Shown in pieces: positions 31,201-39,545 of a DNA stretch of 64,000 nucleotides (within the stretch, counting starts at the first letter, position 1; the number at the start of each line of letters is the position of its first letter). The notes under the pieces are model-generated. The model saw only the letters and a program-made list of their open reading frames with translations, ran no database searches and had not been told where the DNA came from. Made by a program: the position numbers and the translations under genes. Source of the stretch: Ficedula albicollis (Eukaryota; Chordata; Aves; Passeriformes; Muscicapidae); assembly GCF_000247815.1 (NCBI RefSeq), contig NC_021681.1, forward strand, positions 4,178,914 through 4,242,913, read 5' to 3'.

Positions 31201-34200
31201 GATTCTGTGAAAATAATGATTTGTCTGATTCTGTTGTGGAATGTAGTGTTGCATTGCTGTTCGGATCCCCTGGAACATCAAACAGATTGTGCTTATTACA
31301 ATGTGTCTACAAGTAGATACACTTGCAAGAGAGCAGACTTGAAAAGTCCACTGGTTGTTTTTTCTCCTGGCCTTTGCTACTCTGTTTTGCCTGCTCAGAT
31401 TCATCAAAGGCCTCGCCTAGCTTCTGTCAGGGCAATCTCAGGGCTGGGGAGATCCCTCTGTGTTCCTTATTGCACCAATGTAACTGAAATTAGCCTTTAA
31501 ATTAGCATGCTAAGTGGGTGTGCATGCTGAGCACATTGATCCAAGACGGTGCTGAATGCCAGAGCTGCTTAAGCAAACTGATGTCACACAAGGATGTTTT
31601 ATCTTTTAATTCCTTTTCTTCCTGCAGCACCCATATGCAGGACCTTCAAGAGGTGACCCAGGATCTTCACTATGAGAACTTCCGCTCTGAGAGGCTCAAA
31701 CGAGGCAGCAGGTTGTCATCTCATGGTTACATGCTGCTTCTTCATCTTCTGAATTTGTATTTTGCTCTCTCTGTGTCTCAGCTACCATTGCATTGCTAAG
31801 ATTTGCTTAGACAAAGGGCTGTTCTGTAACTCCAGTCAACATCAGGTTCTGTTGACCAGCTTACAAAGAGTGTATAAAAAATATTTGGTAAATCCGAAGT
31901 GACAGTTGTGGAGTTAGGGAGTTGTGGAAATAGATCTGTGCTTTGGTCTGAGGGTTAAACACAGTTGGATTGAAATGTTGAAGTAGGACAGATGTCTATG
32001 ATAAATGTTGTCTTAAAAAATCTGCAAATTAGATCAGAGCTGATATCTTAAAAAGATCGTGGGATTTTTTTCAGAATTAACAACTGGAATATTTGGATTT
32101 GGCCTTTAAAAAGAGATGATTTGTAATACTTTATTAACTATGACATACATAAATAGTAGCAGTCACTGGGTAATAGCTGTTAGCCCTGTTTGGAGCTGGG
32201 TTGGGTAGGGCACAGATTTCCTGGAAAGAGAACTGGGCAAAACACCCGATTTTTAAGTACAATAGCAGGGTCTGTAAAGATGAATTGGTGAGTTGTGGGA
32301 AACTCTGTGTTTGCTAGTTTAGGTGTTTCAGCTGCATCTCTTCTTATGGCCACTAGAGGGCTCCGAATTGCACGTTCTGGTGGTTTGGGGGCATTTTGCA
32401 AAAGTTTCCCCATCCTGCTGTTGACAGAGATTTTGTCTCACGTCTGGTCAGTTTTCAGTAAAAGGAGTTTTACTATTACAGTTTTACAGTTTCCTGCCTG
32501 TAGCATTGGCCTACAGATAAAGGATAAAATGCTCTTCTCCCCTGACTTTAAATCCTGCTTTCTGAAATTCAAGGTAAAAGTCCCCAAATGTCCCAAGTTC
32601 TGGCGCCTCTTATCCAACAAAATGGTGTTGTAGAAAGGTCTTAGAAGTAATGTGACCTAAGATCATCCAACTTTTAGAGTATTTCAAGTTGCTGTTAAGT
32701 TGGGTATGTGCAACTAAGGCATGCTTTTGTATCTTTACTGGTTAAGTGGCCCATATACCTTTGCTTTCTCATTTCTGAAATGGTACTCGAGTAGTTAGAT
32801 TTACTGTAAGTGAGGATGGATTTCATCTGAATTTATTTCAAGCTTAACTTCTGCTACCAGGAGTGCTTGACAATAGGTGTTTTGGGGCTGGGCAGATTTT
32901 TTTACAATGTATTTCTCTGTTAACTTTTTAACAAACACCAGTTTGTTTGCTTTGCATATTTGATGGCACTTGCTTGATTAGATCCATTAGTTGATCTTCC
33001 CTGTTGTGACACGGACTAGGAGAAAACTATTAGCAAAGTGGTAGGAAATCTTCAATAAAACCAGCTGAGAGGCAGTTGCTTCTCCCAAGCACTAAGTGAT
33101 GCAATATCAGGAAATGGCCTCAAGTTGCACCAGGGAGGTTTAGATTGAATATTAGGAGAAATTTCTTCACAGGAAGGGTGTTTGGGCCCTGCACAGGCTG
33201 CCCAAGGACAGTGGTGGAGCTGCCATCCTTGGAAGTGTTCAAACTGCTTGTGGATGTGGCACTGGGGGACATGGTTTAGTGGTGAACAAAATGCTGGGTT
33301 AATGCTTGGGCTCAGCACTCTTAGAACATTTTTCCAACCTTAATGATTTTATGTTTCTAACAATATTAATATTATTTTAGGAAAATAGAAGATGAAGAAG
33401 TAAATAAAGACCAGATTCTGCTTGAGAAGGAAGCGGAAGTAAGATGACAGAATTTTATATTCTTGTAGTGGGAGAATTTTTGTTATTTTTTTGCTACTTT
33501 AGAACAAATATTTATATGATCTTGGCAATTCGTAAAGGAAAACCAGTTATATGGCAATATAAAGTTATTTAGGGTTCACTAAGAAAACAGGTTGAGAAGA
33601 GGTGAGAGGAGACTCAGGATTGGGATTTTTATGGAACCAGTATAATCTGGTAAAACATGATTCCATTGTAGTGATCAGCAATGAATGTAATGCACACTGT
33701 GTGGGCAAGGAGAACCATCCTCATGGGAATAAGGGTTCTACAGATAACAACTGCAGACTGGGACAAAGTCAGTTCAGCTCTGCAGCAAAAGAGGGAATGA
33801 TGGTAGAAATGCTGAGAAATAAGAAGTGTAAGAGAAATTCTCATTCTGCCACTGTGGCAGATTCATAATGCATAGCTCTAATGCTGCTTTTCTTGTTCCC
33901 CTAACCTATAGAGGTTATTGATAGGCAAGACTAGAAAAAGTGCAATGAGAAGCGAAACGTGGGCAGAAAGGCTGAAGTGGGGACCTGAAGCAGGTCCTGT
34001 GCTAGGGTAGATGAGGTTGATAGCCTTGTTGAGAAGTAGATGACAAAGGGGGAGGGACTAACGTGACCACAGATGGCAGCATGAATGGGAATCTTCTACA
34101 CAAGCAAGAGGTCATGGTTAATGGCATTGATAGATGGCTGATTTCAATTTAAGAGTATACATCTAACACAGTCTGTAAATAATGTGTTCACTAGCATGGA

Positions 34201-35328
34201 ATTTGTACATAGCAAGATATTTTTGAGCAGCTGAGCTCAAAAATGCTGAGATGGGAGAGTTTGCTTTCTCTGTGAACGTGCTTGCTAAATGCAAAGGTGG
34301 AATTTTTTGGTTTGGCAAGCTCCAAAGGGGCAGATTGTAGATTCTGAGCACTGTGGATAAGCGCTGGGAGTGGACACCTGGCTGTGAGGTGTTTTGAGTC
34401 CCAAAATGTAACCAAGGTAAAATGAAAAGAGTTGTTGTTGCAAGCAATATGAAAAACAAGTATAGTGTAAACATTCTACGGGTTTAACTTTATTGTTAAG
34501 TTTAACAGTTTCATTTGATCTTGTAGTGTAAGTGCACAAAGGCACCCAAAATTGTTTCCGTAGTGAGGTTGACTTGCCACCTGTCAGAGTTGGGTGCAAT
34601 AAAAGGATTTAAGTAATGTTTGTGCAAAATGGTTCAATTAATCTTTGTAGGTGATCAACATACTTTTCTTGTGCTCCAATGTTTAATATGCTTAAATGCA
34701 ATACTCTAAAACTGAGCTTTGACCAAGTTTAATTATGCTTGTGTCTCACTGGATGGTTTGCCTGTAATACTTGCTTCCACCCAGTCATCCCCAGCAAGGG
34801 AGTTGGGGAATAATCCTGACAATTTTATTTTTTTTATGACAGATACAGGAGTAGTTTGGAGGGATATAACCAAGCTGGTTTTTTTTATTCTGATGAACTT
34901 TAGCAAGTGTAAATGCTTGTTCAGTACTTCAGAACCATAATTTTATACATTTAACATCAGAGACTTCCATTTAGGGATGTTTAAAAATCCCGTCCCACGG
35001 TACAATAATAAAGCCTATTTATTTCAGTCAGTAAATGCTAGCCTCTTCAATGATGAGGAGCAATAAAAGAAGATGCCACAACCTGAGATCATTACCTGTC
35101 AGATAAAGAAAATGCAGATATGTGATCCTTCTTTAATAAAAACAAGCATTAGAGTGGTGACAGTGAAGAATTATGTTCTGAGGTGATAGTAGGCTACAGA
35201 ATTCTTCTGTGCTGCTTTTCCAGCTCCGTCGCATGCAGGAGATGATTGCAAGAATGCAGGCACAGATGCAGATGCAGATGCAAAGTGGAGAAGCTGACAG
35301 CAGTGCAGTTCATGGGCAGCACGTGTAA
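19251..35328 (+). CDS. SEPTIN2: Septin 2, complete split gene, 362 residues
   Basis: Septins are GTP-binding proteins that assemble into hetero-oligomers and filaments at the cell cortex, cleavage furrow, stress fibres and ciliary base; SEPTIN2 is the central subunit of the hexamer/octamer. Eleven coding exons join in phase: 19251-19259, 20234-20354, 23573-23659, 24489-24612, 28668-28802, 29036-29153, 30443-30544, 30840-30985, 31628-31711, 33381-33438 and 35224-35328, together 1,089 nt. Seen in the product: polybasic stretch RKSVKK (29-34), P-loop GESGLGKS (44-51), switch I Thr78, DTPG (101-104), AKAD (182-185), the septin unique element (about 245-300), and a C-terminal coiled coil with a Met/Gln repeat. 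Human SEPTIN2 has 361 residues and is close to identical over the GTPase domain (recalled, not aligned). No frameshift or stop is present. The isolated three-codon first exon is normal for this gene. The alternative, another SEPT6/7-group member, is excluded by the N-terminus and by FARP2 next door. Confidence 0.97.
20234..20354 (+). CDS. SEPTIN2: SEPTIN2 exon 3: residues 4-44
   Basis: Acceptor TTTTTAG|CAACAG, donor GTTG|GTAAGG, ending in phase 1 within Gly44. It encodes the N-terminal tail, including the polybasic phosphoinositide-binding stretch RKSVKK, and the first strand FEFTLMVVG of the GTPase domain. Confidence 0.97.
20355..23572. other. SEPTIN2 intron 3
   Basis: A 3.2-kb AT-rich intron. 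The only structure I see is an AT-only microsatellite (AAT/AAAT)n at about 21880-21907. No nested gene or clear transposon was recognised. Confidence 0.7.
23573..23659 (+). CDS. SEPTIN2: SEPTIN2 exon 4: residues 44-73, P-loop
   Basis: Acceptor ATCACAG|GC, donor GCTG|GTAAAT; enters in phase 1 and leaves in phase 1. It encodes the Walker A motif, whose first Gly is split across the intron 3 junction, then [13 protein letters not shown]. Val in human (PERVIP) is Ile here. Residue 73 becomes Asp on splicing where human has Glu. Confidence 0.97.
23660..24488. other. SEPTIN2 intron 4
   Basis: An 829-bp AT-rich intron with no feature I can name. Confidence 0.75.
24489..24612 (+). CDS. SEPTIN2: SEPTIN2 exon 5: residues 73-114, switch regions
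   Basis: Acceptor CTTTCAG|AT, donor GACTG|GTACGA, leaving in phase 2 inside Cys114. It carries Thr78 (switch I, catalytic in the human protein) and the G3 motif DTPG at 101-104. The donor's +3 to +6 positions (ACGA) depart from GTRAGT, making it weaker than the other donors of this gene. The exon is locally CpG-rich (GGCGTGAAACTGCGG, ACGCCGGG) relative to its AT-rich introns. Confidence 0.97.
24667..25405 (+). mobile_element. Solo LTR with 5-bp target-site duplication
   Basis: Starts TGTCACGG and ends CTAAGACA, giving terminal TGTC/GACA inverted repeats. Directly outside are identical pentamers ATTTC at 24662-24666 and 25406-25410. A 5-bp duplication fits class III (ERVL-like) integration. 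At 739 bp it is LTR-sized, with no internal retroviral region attached, so it is a solo LTR left by recombination. Inside, two related copies starting GGCCCATTAGCAGA lie exactly 100 bp apart (25191 and 25291). Orientation is taken from the TGTCAC start seen in similar avian LTRs and is less certain than the boundaries. It lies in SEPTIN2 intron 5, 54 bp after exon 5. Confidence 0.88.
25191..25335 (+). repeat. Internal tandem-like duplication within the solo LTR
   Basis: GGCCCATTAGCAGAAGATAT at 25191 recurs as GGCCCATTAGCAGAGAATAT at 25291, each followed by CTCCC, a purine-rich GGAGG/GGAGAC block and a short stretch leading to ACCTGGTTT. The offset is 100 bp. Such duplications in LTR enhancer regions are common. 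Confidence 0.7.
25411..25975. other. SEPTIN2 intron 5, segment between LTR and ERV debris
   Basis: AT-rich unique-looking sequence. A minus-strand open frame spills into it from the retroviral fragment on the right but loses resemblance near 25,980. Confidence 0.6.
25976..27720 (-). mobile_element. Degenerate ERVL-like gag/pol fragment, antisense to SEPTIN2
   Basis: Read leftward on the minus strand, the order is a gag-like Lys/Glu-rich piece (27521-27102), degraded sequence, a reverse-transcriptase palm segment with the YIDD catalytic motif (26489-26268), and then the RT connection segment with RPLYQV and QQQAFEQMK (about 26200-25985). The palm and connection frames are broken apart between 26268 and 26251. 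There are stop codons, and the total of about 1.7 kb is far too short for gag plus pol, so large internal deletions are implied. No RNase H, integrase, env or LTR is recognised in continuity. It is a dead endogenous retrovirus remnant. Class III is my best match from the RT wording. It ends where a CR1 fragment begins. Confidence 0.85.
27722..28264 (+). mobile_element. CR1 LINE 3' fragment, about 540 bp
   Basis: It runs from GTATCCTGGGCTGCATCAAA through GTGGTGAGGCCCTTGGCA and CCATCCCTGGAAGTGCTCAA to CCCTTCCAAATCATTTATGA, in CR1 sense order; this covers the end of the CR1 reverse-transcriptase frame and its 3' UTR. The terminal ATTCTATGA repeat is degraded to ATTTATGATTTAAA. Its left end coincides with the end of the retroviral debris, suggesting one element inserted into or truncated the other. 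Confidence 0.85.
28399..28476 (+). repeat. 78-nt near-perfect inverted repeat (hairpin)
   Basis: Arms 28399-28427 and 28448-28476 pair over 29 positions with two T-G wobbles (GU in plus-strand RNA) and a 20-nt AT-only loop. The arms contain the non-simple core ATGCATAGTA...CTTGTTA, so this is not only an AT microsatellite. It lies in SEPTIN2 intron 5, about 190 bp before exon 6, and would be transcribed in the pre-mRNA. It could be a small palindromic MITE-like relic, a cruciform or a miRNA-like hairpin; sequence alone does not decide. Confidence 0.75.
28668..28802 (+). CDS. SEPTIN2: SEPTIN2 exon 6: residues 114-159
   Basis: Acceptor TTTTGCAG|TTTTAAG, donor CATGG|GTAGGT, enters phase 2 and leaves phase 2. 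It encodes the helix and strand [20 protein letters not shown] and the strand [13 protein letters not shown] of the G domain. The complete match to septin sequence shows that the insertions in intron 5 left the reading frame intact. Confidence 0.97.
29036..29153 (+). CDS. SEPTIN2: SEPTIN2 exon 7: residues 159-198, G4 motif
   Basis: Acceptor TTTTAG|CCTTAAG, donor AGG|GTGAGT, leaving in phase 0. It contains [11 protein letters not shown], with the AKAD guanine-specificity motif at 182-185, then the charged [10 protein letters not shown] helix. Confidence 0.97.
29154..30442. other. SEPTIN2 intron 7
   Basis: A 1.3-kb AT-rich intron. Open frames running into it from exon 7 stop within about 100 bp. 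No repeat was recognised. Confidence 0.7.
30443..30544 (+). CDS. SEPTIN2: SEPTIN2 exon 8: residues 199-232
   Basis: Acceptor AATCTCAG|ATT, donor AAG|GTATGA, phase 0 at both ends. It encodes [17 protein letters not shown] followed by an acidic [11 protein letters not shown] stretch typical of the septin G domain. Confidence 0.97.
30840..30985 (+). CDS. SEPTIN2: SEPTIN2 exon 9: residues 233-281
   Basis: Acceptor GGCTTTCAG|GCC, donor TTAAT|GTAAGT, leaving in phase 2 within Ile281. It holds the VVGSN base-contact segment, the [12 protein letters not shown] loop and the first half of the septin unique element (VENPEHNDF), all near-invariant in septins. Confidence 0.97.
31065..31210 (+). mobile_element. 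Old CR1 3'-end fragment (diverged)
   Basis: GGGGTTGGATCACACAGGAT...TTCTCTCTAATATGAATTAC...GATTCTGTGA keeps the order and terminus of the CR1 3' end but with many substitutions. It is in SEPTIN2 intron 9. The left boundary is uncertain. Confidence 0.5.
31628..31711 (+). CDS. SEPTIN2: SEPTIN2 exon 10: residues 281-309
   Basis: Acceptor TCCTGCAG|CACC, donor AGCAG|GTTGTC, leaving in phase 2. It completes the septin unique element ([19 protein letters not shown]) and leads to RLKRGSR. The donor matches the consensus only at AG|GT, the weakest in this gene. Reading through it would add about 30 hydrophobic residues before a stop at 31797-31799. Confidence 0.95.
31712..33069. other. SEPTIN2 intron 10, left part
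   Basis: About 1.4 kb with no recognised gene or transposon. The first 88 bases stay open in the SEPTIN2 frame. Confidence 0.65.
33070..33360 (+). mobile_element. CR1 LINE 3' fragment
   Basis: GGAAATGGCCTCAAGTTGCA, AGGTTTAGATTGAATATTAG, CATCCTTGGAAGTGTTCAAA and the end TTTTCCAACCTTAATGATTT follow CR1 sense order. It sits 20 bp upstream of SEPTIN2 exon 11, so the insertion came very close to the acceptor and branch-point region. Confidence 0.88.
33381..33438 (+). CDS. SEPTIN2: SEPTIN2 exon 11: residues 309-328
   Basis: Acceptor ATTATTTTAG|GAAAATA, donor GCGGAA|GTAAGA, leaving in phase 0. It encodes [19 protein letters not shown], the start of the C-terminal coiled coil. The polypyrimidine tract is poor because it is interrupted by A residues (AATATTAATATTATTTTAG). 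Confidence 0.95.
33439..35223. other. SEPTIN2 intron 11
   Basis: A 1.8-kb intron with no recognised repeat or nested gene. Confidence 0.65.
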
Positions 35329-35336
35329 AGTCTTGG
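35224..35336 (+). CDS. SEPTIN2: SEPTIN2 exon 12: residues 329-362, stop and UTR
   Basis: Acceptor CTTTTCCAG|CTCCGT. It encodes the coiled-coil end [14 protein letters not shown] with an ATGCAG hexamer repeat giving Met/Gln pairs, then [14 protein letters not shown] and TAA at 35326-35328. A good donor, TTGG|GTAAGT, follows at 35336/35337, only 8 nt after the stop, so the 3' UTR is spliced. The stop is too close to the junction to trigger decay. Confidence 0.94.
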
Positions 35337-36099
35337 GTAAGTGCTCAAATAGCCACCTAAAGGACTTCTTCAGCTGTGCTCCAATGTGCTTGGTGTTAAG
35401 AAGTTTTGGGAAAATGTTAATAAGATGGGTTTCCATAGGTTTCAGCCAGTTTTAGTTTATAAGGATTAACTGCTGTTTGCAAAGTTAAATGGCTTGGAGT
35501 CAAACTAAACAGTATGGTGTGTTGTGTATGTATATATATATGAAAATTTTCCAGGAAGTCAATAATATATACTGGTAAGAATTATGGAAGAAGTCTTTGA
35601 AATAGTTTAAACAGTTTTCTTAATCTCATGATGAAATCATTGTTTCCTTGTGACTTATAAAATATTTGCAGTTCTTTCAGGTTTCTCAATGTGAGAAGAC
35701 CACTGATCTGAAATGGTATTTTCCTGCCTTGTTTTCAGATGATTTTATCCCCTGACTCACAAGAGACCTTCTGGAGCTGGATTGCAGTGGTGGAGGCAGA
35801 AAGGATGCCTCTTGCTTCCACGTGGTCTGGAGCTTGCTGTAGAGTTTAATGTGGGACTGTTTTGTGGTAACATCTTGTGAGATGTATTTCATAACATGTA
35901 GTCAGTTGGTTTTTTTTATATATTATACACATTTGACTTTTGTTTTCTTTAGTCCTTCTTATCTTGAGGTTATTTTAAATTTCCTATTAGGGATACAAAA
36001 TAGTCATTGAAAGTTTTCTAGTCTGATAAGTATTAGATAATAATTTTTTTTTAATATACCTTGTTAGCTCCCTGCTTTTAACTTTGTATTCCATTTAGA

Positions 36100-36105
36100 A
36101 ATAAA
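36100..36105 (+). terminator. Proximal AATAAA polyadenylation signal
   Basis: The first AATAAA after the 3'-UTR acceptor, about 360 bp in, followed within 30 bp by GT-rich sequence (GTCAGTGATACCTTGTTCAGTG). It is a plausible short-UTR site for SEPTIN2. Confidence 0.45.
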
Positions 36106-38331
36106 CAGCTGTCAGTGATACCTTGTTCAGTGCCAGGCAACAGTCACCTCACTAAGGTTGCACCCCTGCAAGGTTAATTTTATAAATATTGCAGTGTTTA
36201 CATGTGTGTGTGAGACTAGCAGCTCTGTCTCTGCTCAGAGCAGAGGATTTCCTTGGCCTCTGCAAAATATCAAATGAAAATTCAAGCATGTCTTGTGTCT
36301 TAGCAAAAGAAAGAAGAGGAAATGCCTCTGTGAGAGGCACACTGTATGTTACATGACAATCAGTATTTCTTTTAGATTTAACCTTGAGGGTTATTATTTT
36401 CCTAATATCTCTTACTCTATTGCAGCTAATTTTGAATAGTTTCTTGTTGGCCATCACAAATCACTCCTGCTGTTTTCTGGCATTATTGTAGCCAAATAAA
36501 CTTGAATAAGGCTGATTTTGTTGAACAAGGTAAACTCTGAAGAGTAGTTTTCTATGCATGGGTGTTTCCTATATCCAAAGGATAAGAAATTCTATAATTC
36601 TTAAGAAGTATTTTCCTACTATTTTTAGAGCATTGCAAACTCTTACATGTAATAAAAATATATGTTAGCAGACTTCTCTTTTTAAAAGTGACCTGGTTCT
36701 GACAGGATCAATGCAAACTGTGTTTTAAGTTCTTGCTGCAGGATGGAATCAGCAGTATTACTTCAGGAGCGACTCTGTTTTTTTTATTAGACCACTAATA
36801 AAAAACTTTCTTAATCCTGGTGGCCAAGGAGACTGTTTTTAACTGGGCTGGACTTGTGCTGCAGATCATGCATTTGTGTTTGCAGCAAATAATCAGTGTA
36901 GCACACAACTGCCCAGGTGGTGGCTGACAGGGCAAGCAGTGACACGCCCTGGGTTGTCTGCTGTTCCTGATAAAGTCAGCAATCAGATTTCTTCATCTGA
37001 TCTATCACAAAACATCCTTATCTGAGCAGCTAATAAACAGATTGATAGAATTGCAACTTCTTTTGGCTCTTGGAGCTCAGGTGCAGCTGTGACTTTTAGT
37101 ATTTTGCTAGTGTTTCTTTGAAAAAAATAATAGAATTTCTATAGCTAGTGTATCATTCCAGAGGTACTTCAGTGACTAGATTAAATATAAACCTGTTAAC
37201 CATCTGAAATTTTTACCTGCCTGAAACTACTGTTTTCTGTTTTAATCTTTCTAAAAATGTGAAGTAAAACCCTGCATCATAGCCTTTACTGAGGAACTCT
37301 AGCTCTCTTTTCAAAAGTATGTACTATCAAAGTTTGACACCACTCATTTGACCTTCCCTAAGCTTGACAAAAGTGAACATGAGAATCTTTTTGTATGCAC
37401 AGAAGAGTTAAATCCCTTTTTGTCAAATCTCTACATATAAAACTTGGATGGAAAAACATGTGTTTCTAAATTCTTGAGTTGCTTTTTCAGAAGAAATTGT
37501 AGGACCAAAGTAATGTAGCAGCACTGTCAGAAGACACTTCACAACACCTTATTTATTTCTATTGCCATGAGCCAGTACTTGAAGAAAAACTGTGAAATGT
37601 AAAATGTCTGCACAGGGGCCTGATTGTATTTGTCACTCTTGCTGTGTATATTGGGCTGATAGGTTTTTTTTTTCCTGTATTTTTAGCATGGGAACAAGAG
37701 CAGATTGTCCATTTCTTTAGTGCTGTTTGGTCACCATCTGTGAAATTATTTCAGGCAATGTGTGATTCTTAGGAATATTAACATATCTATTAAAAGATTT
37801 GATCAGGATAAAGCATTTCATTCTTATTTTAAAAAAGATCTAAAAATTCAGCAGGAGAAATATTTTTGTATGTTATTTTGTATTTAATGGGAAAAACCAA
37901 GTTTATGGCACTAGCCATTTTAGCTGCAATACTCAAGACAGGTAATTAATTGCTGCTTCTTCCCAAGCCTTTGGAACAATTGTTCATAGTGTGCCTGATG
38001 TCTCTGAAGGTCTATTTCCCCTTCACTTTTCTTGGGATGGTCTTGAAATGGTTTTGTGCTAAGGCATGAAAAGCAAGACTACTTTTCTTAGAAAAGCTGC
38101 TGGTAAAAAAGAGTTATGAGTAGCAGAAAGGCTTGGGGACAAAAGGCAGATTCTGTTTGGTGGCTTGCTGAACTGGCCACAGGTTTTTTTCTGTTACTGT
38201 GTTGTGACGGTTTTTATTTTAGGAGTAAAAATACTTTTGAATTTGCAGAACTTTATAGTTGATAGCAAAAATTACTTGTTCTTGGTACAAAAACCTGCTA
38301 TAATCTATGTACTACAATTAGCCAAAACTAT

Positions 38332-38337
38332 AATAAA
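38332..38337 (+). terminator. Distal AATAAA polyadenylation signal
   Basis: The last AATAAA before the LTR at 38,418, in an A-rich context and followed by TTTTGTGTTTATTATG. It is a candidate long-UTR end for SEPTIN2, giving a 3' UTR of about 2.6 kb. Confidence 0.4.
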
Positions 38338-38417
38338 AATTGCTAAAAAGCTATTTTGTGTTTATTATGATTCTTTATAATACTCAATATTAATTTGTGG
38401 GGATATGTTTGAAATAT

Positions 38418-38759
38418 TGTCCTGTTCCAGCCAGGACAGGGTGAATTTTTGCAGCAGCCAGAAAGGGCAGGGTTGGACTGGCAGTGGGTGGGGTTAGACT
38501 CCATGGTAAACTTTTTTTCCATGTTAGGCCCTCTCTCTTTTGTATCCTTTTTGATATTTAATATGGATGCTATTACTGTTCCTTTTCTTGTCTCATTGCT
38601 GTTTCCAGTAAATTGTTCTTATAACCTTTTGTGCTTCTAGCTCTCCTCTCCATCCTGATGCAGAAAAGAGAGAGAGAGAAAGAGAGAGTGTGATTGCAGC
38701 CTGGTTTGGAGTTTCAGTGGGAACACTAAACTGGGACATACCATTCCTAAACCAGGACA
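38418..38759 (+). mobile_element. ERVL-like LTR, plus orientation
   Basis: Begins TGTCCTG and ends CAGGACA, a perfect 7-bp terminal inverted repeat. The order CCAGCCAGGACAGGGT near the start, TCCAGTAAATTGTTCTTAT before the middle, and a GA-rich block then CTAAACCAGGACA at the end matches the plan of avian ERVL LTRs. Flanking pentamers (AATAT and GCCTT) do not match, so there is no target-site duplication, as expected if this is the 5' LTR of a provirus whose other end is lost. A (GA)n run lies at 38667-38689. Confidence 0.75.
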
Positions 38760-39545
38760 GCCTTAATTCAGCCTCAGTTTGGGGGACAAAGGGATGAGAT
38801 AACAACAGATGTGCCCGGAGCAGGTAGGAAACAGGTTTGATCCAAGCATTTTCTGTATTGGGTCACAATTTTGCTTGGTCTGTTCATGTGGGTGTGGTGC
38901 CTAATTGCACCTATATCCATAGGTGCTCCTCCTGGAGAGTTTTTTCCAGAGCAGAGAGACCAACCAGGATTGCTTTGTTGCTGTATTGTGGGATGCCAGC
39001 TTATTACATGATAACATCAAGGGCGATGAGGGTCACTTGATGAATATTCAGTGTTGCTATCCAGGGAGAATAGGGGAGGATGATTTTTCCCAGCTTTTCA
39101 CCCCTTTTTCCTCCCTTAAGCCTGTTACAACAGCTTTTGAGAGTTTTGAATTCCCTTTGGATATTAAGGAAAGCATGTTCTTATTGGTAAGTCTGCCAGG
39201 TCTACTCAATGGGCTCCACACCATGTTGAGAGTCAGGACAGATTTCTAGGGAGGTCATTTAGGATCTGGCCCAAGGGTGGATAGGCATGCATAGCATGGG
39301 GGAAAATGGGCCAGGTTTTGTAGAAATTCTCTGCTACATTGGTTTGGAAGTTCACCCCTAAAGAAGTACAGGACCCTGTTAAAGTGACAGAATATCAGCA
39401 AGGAGAATGCTGTGGCAATTGCAGAGAGGAGCAACTTATTGCAGTGTGCTGAGCACTGGCTTTTCTTTACAGGACACTGCTCTTCACTAAAGAGCACCCT
39501 CTGGTGAGGAAGAGGAAAGCAGAGCAACAAGGTGCCATGGCTGTC
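38760..39545 (+). mobile_element. Internal 5' region of a truncated ERVL-like element
   Basis: It follows the LTR directly. The stretch 39421-39545 (GAGCAACTTATTGCAGTGTG... to AGAGCACCCTC... to GCAACAAGGTGCCATGGC) matches, in reverse complement, the gag-side end of the antisense retroviral fragment at about 27,505-27,665. The two are therefore the same family, here in opposite orientation. Frames are interrupted by stops. No pol segment follows, so the element is truncated or deleted soon after this point; the right boundary is where resemblance ends. Confidence 0.65.

Larger units (their letters stand above)
35739..38350 (+). other. SEPTIN2: SEPTIN2 exon 13: 3' UTR (end approximate)
   Basis: The donor after the stop codon pairs with acceptor TTGTTTTCAG|ATGATTTT at 35739. 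The following sequence has no long frame and several AATAAA signals (36100-36105, 36495-36500, 36651-36656, 36797-36802, 37032-37037, 38332-38337), so alternative 3' ends are likely. I set the end just after the last signal, before an LTR begins at 38,418; the true main end could be as early as about 36,130. Confidence 0.55.
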
